The notes under the pieces were generated by a model, which ran no database searches, was not told where the DNA came from, and worked only from the letters and a program-made list of their open reading frames with translations. This document shows, one piece after another, positions 58,384-64,000 of a stretch of 64,000 bases of DNA. The DNA comes from Kitasatospora atroaurantiaca (GTDB lineage: Bacteria; Actinomycetota; Actinomycetes; Streptomycetales; Streptomycetaceae), in the NCBI RefSeq assembly GCF_007828955.1, contig NZ_VIVR01000001.1:3968001-4032000 (forward strand), in the 5' to 3' direction. Every line of letters starts with the position of its first letter. Position 1 is the stretch's first letter. Made by a program: the position numbers and the translations under genes.

Positions 58384-59688
58384 CTACGGCACGCCGAGCT
58401 CGAAGAGGACGTAACCCGCGAACCAGCCGGACGCGATCGCGGTCGAGCCCAGCACGGTCGCCAGCGACGGCAGGCTCAGGCGGCGGAGCGCCACCGCGAC
58501 CGGCAGGAGGAGCGGGAAGGCGGGCAGCAGATAGCGGGAGGTGTTGCCGAAGATCTGCTGGCTGCCCAGCACCAGGACGACCGTGACCAGGGTGTAGACG
58601 ACCAGGAACACCGGCGGTCGCAGCCGGATCAGCAGCACGGTCAGCACCGGCACCGCGAAGACCAGCAGCGCGCCGATCAGGTCCTCGGTCGGGAACGAGA
58701 ACAGGTAGTCGGTGTGCCCGTAGAGGACCCCGCGCAGCACGTTCAGCGTGTGGTTCCCGTAGTCGAAGTAGTGCAGCCAGGCACCGCGCTGGAGGGTGAA
58801 GTAGCCGGTCAGGTCGCCCATCCGCCAGCCCACCCAGACGATGTACCCGGCTAGGCCGAGCGGGGCGATGACCATGGCGGCGAGCGGGCCGGTGACGCCG
58901 TCCCGGCCGCGGTACAGGGCGACCATGGCGGCGACGCCCAGGGCGGCGATCAGGGCGGTGGCGGTGGGCCGGTTGAGCCCGGCGACGAAGGTGATCACCC
59001 CCGCGGCGAGCCAGCGGTGCGTGAGCACGGCGTAGCAGGCCCAGGCGGCCAGCGCGACGAAGAGCGAGTCGGAGTAGACCGCCCACTCGGCACCCGAGCC
59101 CGGGAAGACGCCCCAGAGCGCGGCGGCGATGACCCCGGTCCGCCGGTCGGTGAGCTTCGCGGTGATCGCGAAGATGCCCGCGGCGGCGGCGAACGAGGCG
59201 AGCACCGAGATCAGCATGCCCGCGCCGTACAGGCCGAGGCCGGTGCAGTCGGACACCAGCCGCATCAGGCCGGGGTAGAGCGGGAAGAAGGCGGCGGAGT
59301 TCTGGTCGTGGGTCAGCCACTGGCCGGTGAGCGGAACGAGCTGCGGGTGGTAGCCGTTGGCGGCGACCTGCTCGTACCACCAGCCGTCCCAGCTCTGCAG
59401 GACGTCCCAGGAGTGGGCACCCCCGCCGAACCGCGGGTTCTTGGCGCGGAAGTCCCCGGAGGCGTCCAGCAGGCGCATGAAGACGAGGAAGCCGACCAGC
59501 TTCACCACGCCGTACGCCGCGAGGGCGGGGGCGAACCGCCGTGCCGTGGCATTCGTCCACCGGGTGCGGCCGGGGGCTTCGGGATCGGGCTTCTCGGGCT
59601 GCTCGTCCTGCGAACGTTCATCCACCGATGTGTGGGATATCGCGCTCATTGGATGGTCCCCGCCCGCGGTCGCTTCGCCTGTCGTCAT
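58384..59688 (-). CDS. PIG-V-like mannosyltransferase family membrane protein
   Basis: The 434-residue protein has about 10 helices and the markers SWDGWWYEQVAANGYHP and AAFFPLYPGLMRLVS of the PIG-V/actinobacterial lipid-linked mannosyltransferase group. It is a third lipid-sugar enzyme in this area. ATG 59688 (GAGGG upstream) or ATG 59649 (GGGGA upstream) are both possible starts. It converges with nothing and faces the TetR gene across 162 bp. Confidence 0.82.
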   Translation of the reverse strand: MTTGEATAGGDHPMSAISHTSVDERSQDEQPEKPDPEAPGRTRWTNATARRFAPALAAYGVVKLVGFLVFMRLLDASGDFRAKNPRFGGGAHSWDVLQSWDGWWYEQVAANGYHPQLVPLTGQWLTHDQNSAAFFPLYPGLMRLVSDCTGLGLYGAGMLISVLASFAAAAGIFAITAKLTDRRTGVIAAALWGVFPGSGAEWAVYSDSLFVALAAWACYAVLTHRWLAAGVITFVAGLNRPTATALIAALGVAAMVALYRGRDGVTGPLAAMVIAPLGLAGYIVWVGWRMGDLTGYFTLQRGAWLHYFDYGNHTLNVLRGVLYGHTDYLFSFPTEDLIGALLVFAVPVLTVLLIRLRPPVFLVVYTLVTVVLVLGSQQIFGNTSRYLLPAFPLLLPVAVALRRLSLPSLATVLGSTAIASGWFAGYVLFELGVP

Positions 59689-59850
59689 TGGCCCTCACAC
59701 TGTCCCGCGAGCCTACGTCATCGGGCAATGCCGCTCCCGTGGCGTGAGTGTGTGCGCACGGTCCGTGCGGAGTCCGGGCGGCGGCAGGGTGGTGGCAGGG
59801 CGGTGGCCCCGGGCTGACGTTCCACCAGGGCGCCGGGGATACTCGTTCGT

Positions 59851-60438
59851 ATGGCCGAGAACACCACCCGCACCGCGTACACCGTCGAGTCACTGCTCGC
59901 CGTGACGGTCGAGGTCTTCAACGAGCGCGGGTACGACGGCACCTCCATGGAGGACCTGTCGCGGGCGGCCGGCATCTCCAAGTCCTCGATCTACCACCAC
60001 GTGCGCGGCAAGGAGGAGCTGCTCCACCTCGCCGTCGGCCGGGCGCTGGACGCGCTCTTCGGCATCCTGGACGAGCCCGCCGCCGGCACCGGACGCCCCG
60101 TGGACCGGCTGGAGCACGTGGTCAGACGGACGGCCGAGGTGCTGCTCGCCGAGCTGCCGTACGTCACGCTGCTGCTCCGGGTGCGCGGCAACACCGCGAC
60201 CGAGCTGTGGGCGCTGGAGCGCCGGCGGGAGTTCGACCACCGGGTGGCCGAGCTGCTCCGGGCGGCCGTCGCCGCGGGCGAGCTGCGCTCGGACGTCGAG
60301 CCCCGGCTCGCCACCCGGCTGCTCTTCGGCATGATCAACTCCATCGTGGAGTGGTACCGGCCGGGTGTCAGGGCCGCCGACGGCGTCGCCGAGGCGGTCG
60401 TCCACCTCGCCTTCGACGGGCTGCGCGCGGCGCACTGA
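59851..60438 (+). CDS. TetR family regulator
   Basis: The 195 residues have an N-terminal TetR-type HTH (about 12-58: VFNERGYDGTSMEDLSRAAGISKSSIYHHVRGKEELL) and a C-terminal ligand domain. It lies between paaN and the oxoacid dehydrogenase operon, and two palindromes of the kind TetR dimers bind (58322-58335, 61207-61220) flank this region. It is thus a candidate controller of both. A CoA ester such as phenylacetyl-CoA is a likely ligand by analogy with PaaR, but this is inference. Confidence 0.88.
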   Translation: MAENTTRTAYTVESLLAVTVEVFNERGYDGTSMEDLSRAAGISKSSIYHHVRGKEELLHLAVGRALDALFGILDEPAAGTGRPVDRLEHVVRRTAEVLLAELPYVTLLLRVRGNTATELWALERRREFDHRVAELLRAAVAAGELRSDVEPRLATRLLFGMINSIVEWYRPGVRAADGVAEAVVHLAFDGLRAAH

Positions 60439-60489
60439 GCGGGGCAACCCCGGGGGTCGAGGGCAACCCGAGGGGCAAGGGGCAACCTC

Positions 60490-60617
60490 AAGGGGCGCGG
60501 GGACCTGCGCGAAGCCGGAAGACCCAGAGCTCCAGCCGCACTCGAGGAGCAACCTGCACGACCTGCCGCGACTGAACGCCGGAGCCCTCCCGCCCCGCGC
60601 AGTTCCCCGCGCCCCTT
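60490..60617. repeat. Dispersed hairpin repeat, copy 4
   Basis: The left arm is AGGGGCGCGGGGACCTGCGCGA with one extra A before it, and the right arm GCGCAGTTCCCCGCGCCCCTT. The inside is 80 bp longer than in copy 1. It lies in the gap between the TetR and Lrp genes. Confidence 0.8.
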
Positions 60618-60643
60618 GGGGCTTGCCCGGCGGTCGCGGTCAG

Positions 60644-61132
60644 TCAGACAGGGGGGACCTGGTCGGTCTCCTCGAAGACCAGGAGGGTCTGGGTGCCCAG
60701 TACCTCCGGGATGCTCTGGATCCGCCCCAGCACCAGCTCCCGCAGCGCGTGGTTGTCCGCGGTGTGGACCAGCAGCAGGACGTCGAACTCGCCGCCCACC
60801 AGCGCGATGTGCGCCACCCCGGGCAGCCCGAGCAGCTGCTCCCGCACCGTCCGCCAGGAGTTCTGGACGATCTTCAGGGTGATGTACGCGGACGCGCCCT
60901 GCCCCGCCTTCTCGTGGTCCACGCGTGCAGTGAAGCCGCGGATCACGCCGTCGTCGACCATCCTGGATATCCGGGCATATGCATTGGCCCGGGAGACATG
61001 CACCCGCTCGGCGACCGAGCGTATCGACGCCCGGCCGTCCTGCTGGAGCAGTCTCAGGATCGACCGGTCGACGCGGTCGAGCCTGGACATCTGTTCAGCC
61101 GACACGGCCCCCCACCCCTCCGAAATGGACAT
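60644..61132 (-). CDS. Lrp/AsnC family transcriptional regulator
   Basis: The 162 residues have an N-terminal HTH (LDRVDRSILRLLQQDGRASIRSVAERVHVSRANAYARI) and a C-terminal RAM ligand domain (ITLKIVQNSWRTVREQLLGLPGVAHIALVGGEFDVLLLVH). ATG 61132 is chosen, with GGAGG 5 bp upstream; ATG 61090 is possible. It is divergent from the E1 alpha gene and is in the position of BkdR-like regulators that sense branched-chain amino acids. Confidence 0.92.
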   Translation of the reverse strand: MSISEGWGAVSAEQMSRLDRVDRSILRLLQQDGRASIRSVAERVHVSRANAYARISRMVDDGVIRGFTARVDHEKAGQGASAYITLKIVQNSWRTVREQLLGLPGVAHIALVGGEFDVLLLVHTADNHALRELVLGRIQSIPEVLGTQTLLVFEETDQVPPV

Positions 61133-61206
61133 GCTGCCTCCAGTCGACCGCTGATCGGGCCGATTGTCCACCACCTTGCCGGAGCTGTGGCCAGAATGAA
61201 CAGACA

Positions 61207-61220
61207 ACCGAACAATCGGT
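61207..61220. promoter_or_regulatory. Probable TetR operator before the oxoacid dehydrogenase operon
   Basis: ACCGAACAATCGGT, in the 187-bp divergent region between the Lrp and E1 alpha genes. It matches the site before paaN. Confidence 0.65.
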
Positions 61221-61319
61221 AGGGAGGATCGGCCTCGCGACGAGCACCGGCACCCCTCGCGCACCACGGCATCACCCCTGCCCCTGCTGCACCCTCCCCC
61301 ACCTCTGGAGGTGCCCGAG

Positions 61320-62462
61320 ATGACCGTTCTCGATCACAGACACCTGGCCGCCGTCCCCGGATGGCTGCCCGGCGCGACCGGCCCCCGCTCCGACCCCGCC
61401 CCGCTGCTGCCGGACGCCTCCCCCGTCCGGGTGCTCGGCACCCCGGCGCTGGACAAGGCCGACCCGAAGCTGCTCCGCGAGCTCTACCGCCGCCTGGTGG
61501 TCGGCCGCCGCTACAACCAGCAGGCCACCACCCTGACCAAGCAGGGCCGGCTCGCCGTCTATCCGGCCTCGACCGGCCAGGAGGCCTGCCAGGTCGCCGC
61601 CGCGACGGCCCTCGGCGTGGACGATTGGCTCTTCCCCAGCTACCGCGACACCCTCGCGGTGGTCTCCCGCGGCGTCGACCCGCTGGAGGCGCTGACCCTG
61701 CTGCGCGGCAACGCCCACACCGGGTACGACCCGCGCGCCGCCCGTACCGCGCCGCTCTGCACCCCGCTGGCCACCCAGGCCCCGCACGCCGTCGGCCTGG
61801 CCCACGCGGCCCGGCTGCGTGGTGAGCCGGTGGTCGCACTGGCCATGCTCGGCGACGGCGGCACCAGCGAGGGCGACTTCCACGAGGCGCTCAACTTCGC
61901 CGCCGTGCTGCACGCCCCGGTGGTGTTCCTGGTGCAGAACAACGGGTACGCGATCTCCGTCCCGCTCACCCAGCAGTCCGCCGCGCCCAGCCTGGCCCAC
62001 AAGGCCGTCGGCTACGGCATCCCCGGCCGGCTGGTCGACGGCAACGACGCGCCCGCCGTGCACGCCGTGCTCACCGAAGCGGTCGAGAACGCCCGCACCG
62101 GCGGCGGACCGACCCTGATCGAGGCCCTCACCTACCGGATCGAGGCCCACACCAACGCCGACGACGCCACCCGCTACCGCGAGGACGCTGAGGTCGCCGC
62201 CTGGCGCGAGCACGACCCGATCCTGCTGATGGAGCGGCACCTGCGGGCCGCCGGCGTACTGGACGACCAGCTGATCCAGGAGGCCGCCGACGAGGCCGAG
62301 GCGCTCGCCGCCCGGATGCGCGCCGAGTTCCACGCCGATCCGGAGCTCGACCCGATGTCCCTCTTCGCCCACGTCTACGCCGAGCCCACCCCGCAGCTGC
62401 GCGAGCAAGCCGCGCAGCTCGCCGCCGAGTTGGCCGCCGAGGCCGAGGTGCACAACCGATGA
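61320..62462 (+). CDS. bkdA: 2-oxoacid dehydrogenase E1 component, alpha subunit (branched-chain type)
   Basis: The 380 residues bind thiamine diphosphate: G178-D-G (LGDGGTSEGDFHEALNFAAVLHAPVVFLVQNN) to Asn207-Asn208 is the TPP/Mg motif. With E1 beta it decarboxylates branched-chain 2-oxoacids from Val, Leu and Ile, giving starter units for branched fatty acids. ATG 61320 is chosen because CTGGAGG ends 8 bp upstream; GTG 61311 is too close. The stop overlaps the next start (ATGA). The branched-chain assignment rests on gene context (Lrp regulator, E2 following). Confidence 0.92.
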   Translation: MTVLDHRHLAAVPGWLPGATGPRSDPAPLLPDASPVRVLGTPALDKADPKLLRELYRRLVVGRRYNQQATTLTKQGRLAVYPASTGQEACQVAAATALGVDDWLFPSYRDTLAVVSRGVDPLEALTLLRGNAHTGYDPRAARTAPLCTPLATQAPHAVGLAHAARLRGEPVVALAMLGDGGTSEGDFHEALNFAAVLHAPVVFLVQNNGYAISVPLTQQSAAPSLAHKAVGYGIPGRLVDGNDAPAVHAVLTEAVENARTGGGPTLIEALTYRIEAHTNADDATRYREDAEVAAWREHDPILLMERHLRAAGVLDDQLIQEAADEAEALAARMRAEFHADPELDPMSLFAHVYAEPTPQLREQAAQLAAELAAEAEVHNR

Positions 62463-63454
62463 GCACAGCAACGTCCCTGCGTACCAGCACCATGGCGCAG
62501 GCCCTCAACTCCGCACTGCGGGACGCCATGCAGGCCGACCCGACGGTGCACGTGCTCGGCGAGGACGTCGGTGCGCTCGGCGGCGTCTTCCGGATCACCG
62601 ACGGCCTGACCGCCGAGTTCGGCCCGGACCGCTGCCTGGACACCCCGCTCGCCGAGGCCGGCATCCTGGGCACGGCGATCGGCATGGCGATGTACGGGCT
62701 TCGGCCCGTGGTCGAGATGCAGTTCGACGCCTTCGCCTACCCGGCCATGGAGCAACTCGTCTCGCACGTCGCGAAGATGCGCAACCGCACGGCCGGCCGG
62801 ATGCCGCTGCCGATCACCATCCGCATCCCCTACGGCGGCGGCATCGGCGGCGTCGAGCACCACAGCGACTCCTCCGAGGCGTACTACGCCAACACGCCGG
62901 GCCTGCACGTCGTCACCCCCGCCACCGTTGCCGACGCGTACGGGCTGCTGCGGGCGTCCATAGCCTCGGACGACCCGGTCGTCTTCCTGGAGCCCAAGCG
63001 GCTCTACTGGGGCAAGGCGGAGTGGGACCCCTCGCTGAGTGTGGACCCGATCGGCAAGGCCGTGCTGCGCCGGACGGGCCGCTCGGCCGTGCTCGTCACC
63101 TACGGGCCCTCGCTGCCCGTCTGCCTGGAGGCGGCGGAGGCGGCGAAGGCCGAGGGCTGGGACCTCGCGGTGCTGGACCTGCGCTCGCTGGTGCCCTTCG
63201 ACGACGAGACGGTCTGCGAGGTGGTCCGCTCGCTCGGGCGGGCGGTCGTCGTCCACGAGTCCGGCGGCTTCGGCGGGACGGGCGCGGAGATCGCCGCCCG
63301 GATCACCGAGCGCTGCTTCCACCACCTGGCCGCGCCCGTCCTGCGGGTCACCGGCTTCGACATCCCGTACCCGCCGCCGATGCTCGAGCACCACCACCTG
63401 CCCGGGGTGGACCGGATCCTGGACGCGGTCGCCCGGCTGCAGTGGGAGGACTGA
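62459..63454 (+). CDS. bkdB: 2-oxoacid dehydrogenase E1 component, beta subunit
   Basis: The 331-residue transketolase-like subunit has LGEDVGALGGVFRITDGL, DTPLAEAGILGTAIGMAMYG and PYGGGIGGVEHHSDSSEAYYANTPGLHVVTPAT. It completes the alpha2beta2 active site with the alpha subunit. It overlaps the alpha gene by 4 bp and is followed by the E2 gene after 2 bp. Confidence 0.93.
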   Translation: MSTATSLRTSTMAQALNSALRDAMQADPTVHVLGEDVGALGGVFRITDGLTAEFGPDRCLDTPLAEAGILGTAIGMAMYGLRPVVEMQFDAFAYPAMEQLVSHVAKMRNRTAGRMPLPITIRIPYGGGIGGVEHHSDSSEAYYANTPGLHVVTPATVADAYGLLRASIASDDPVVFLEPKRLYWGKAEWDPSLSVDPIGKAVLRRTGRSAVLVTYGPSLPVCLEAAEAAKAEGWDLAVLDLRSLVPFDDETVCEVVRSLGRAVVVHESGGFGGTGAEIAARITERCFHHLAAPVLRVTGFDIPYPPPMLEHHHLPGVDRILDAVARLQWED

Positions 63455-63456
63455 CG

Positions 63457-64000
63457 ATGATGCCAGTGGTGCGAGAGTTCACCCTGCCCGACCTCGGTGA
63501 GGGACTCACCGGGGCCGAGGTGGTGCGCTGGATGGTCGAGGTCGGCGAGGTGATCGCCGTCGACCAGCCGGTGGTCGAGGTGGAGACCGCGAAGGCGGTC
63601 GTCGAGGTGCCGTGCCCGTACGGCGGCGTGGTCACCGCGAGGTACGGCGAGCCCGGCGAGGAGGTCCCGGTCGGGGCGCCGCTGGTGACGGTCGCCGTCT
63701 CGCCGAGCGGGGGACCGGCCGCCGACGCCGATGCCCCGGTCGAACGCCCGCTGGTCGGGTACGGGGTCGCGGACACGCCCAAGGGCGCGCGCCGGGGCCG
63801 GGTGGGCGCTGCCGCAAGTACTGCGGTGGTCACGCCGGCCGTGGTGCCGGTGATCTCGCCGCTGGTGCGGCGGGTGGCGCGTGAGCACGGGATCGACCTT
63901 GCGAGGCTCACCGGCAGCGGGCCGGACGGGCTGATCATGCGGGCGGATGTGGACCGGGCCGTGGCGGCTGCCGGTCCGGTGGCCGCACCTGCCGCTTCGG
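63457..64000 (+). CDS. bkdC: 2-oxoacid dehydrogenase E2 component (dihydrolipoamide acyltransferase), partial
   Basis: The first 181 residues are visible; the gene runs off the window. A lipoyl domain (about 5-80) has the lipoylated Lys46 in ETAKAVVEV. A hinge and the peripheral subunit-binding domain (SPLVRRVAREHGIDLARLTGSG) follow. The catalytic domain is outside the window. The start could be ATG 63457 or ATG 63460. Confidence 0.92.
   Translation, partial: MMPVVREFTLPDLGEGLTGAEVVRWMVEVGEVIAVDQPVVEVETAKAVVEVPCPYGGVVTARYGEPGEEVPVGAPLVTVAVSPSGGPAADADAPVERPLVGYGVADTPKGARRGRVGAAASTAVVTPAVVPVISPLVRRVAREHGIDLARLTGSGPDGLIMRADVDRAVAAAGPVAAPAAS

Noticed and set aside
58280..59560. In-frame extension of PaaN to 993 codons
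   Set aside because: The extension runs antisense-like through the PIG-V gene region in another frame; PaaN has a clear ATG with GAGGAG at 58279.
60365..61222. A 285-codon frame across the TetR-Lrp gap
   Set aside because: It overlaps the dispersed repeat and the Lrp gene on the opposite strand and has no family features.
1..64000. CRISPR array, prophage, complete insertion sequence or biosynthetic cluster
   Set aside because: No regular spacer-repeat array, integrase, transposase, terminase, or modular synthase genes were seen; the window looks like conserved chromosomal core.

Overview
The window is very GC-rich actinomycete chromosome, almost certainly Streptomycetaceae (Streptomyces, Kitasatospora or a close relative). 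The evidence is crgA, a pair of class E sortases, the FhaA-FhaB-PstP-FtsW-PbpA-PknB operon, a DUF5324 gene, GTG starts with strong GGAGG ribosome sites, and the gene order around them. In this family that order lies on the oriC-proximal core. dnaA itself is not in the window.

1-6649 is one near-perfect giant inverted repeat with a 19-nt loop at 3316-3334. Its right arm carries tRNA-Ala, a DUF5324 protein, a cyclophilin and a rhomboid protease, and runs on into normal sequence. The left arm repeats all of this in mirror image. I found only two differences between the arms, both 1-base indels, and one of them frameshifts the left rhomboid gene. This looks more like a fold-back (chimeric contig end) artefact than a real duplication, but it needs checking. 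A MITE-like 165-bp element flanks the loop on each side, and a cluster of DnaA boxes sits at 6506-6686.

6794-22218 is the cell-envelope and growth core: crgA, a DUF881 protein, a small membrane protein, a PabA-like amidotransferase, two sortases E, a GlxA-type regulator divergent from a quinone-oxidoreductase-like enzyme, a DNA-binding-like protein with a perfect palindrome inside its gene, and then the leftward Ser/Thr kinase/phosphatase and peptidoglycan operon. tRNA-Leu(CAG) follows.

23047-44847 is accessory-type core. It holds two tandem secreted S53 (sedolisin) peptidases with triple C-terminal repeats, a NarL-type two-component system with an 18-bp tandem repeat at the gene junction, an MprF-like DUF2156 protein with a rhomboid-like partner, a PAS/GAF/SpoIIE phosphatase with anti-sigma-type ATPase domain, a J-domain/rhodanese fusion, a DUF5819/HTTM membrane pair, an FUSC transporter, a SpoU methyltransferase and a cell-wall hydrolase.

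44948-59688 contains a VOC/PNPOx/HPP/TrmO operon, an XRE-type regulator, a third S53 peptidase, a CGNR regulator, an FAD monooxygenase, three lipid-linked-sugar glycosyltransferases and PaaN. 59851-64000 has a TetR regulator, an Lrp/AsnC regulator and the start of a branched-chain 2-oxoacid dehydrogenase operon (E1 alpha, E1 beta, partial E2). Two nearly identical 14-bp palindromes, one before paaN and one before the E1 alpha gene, suggest that the TetR protein links the two. Four copies of a dispersed hairpin repeat lie between genes at 34.4, 40.5, 43.5 and 60.5 kb.
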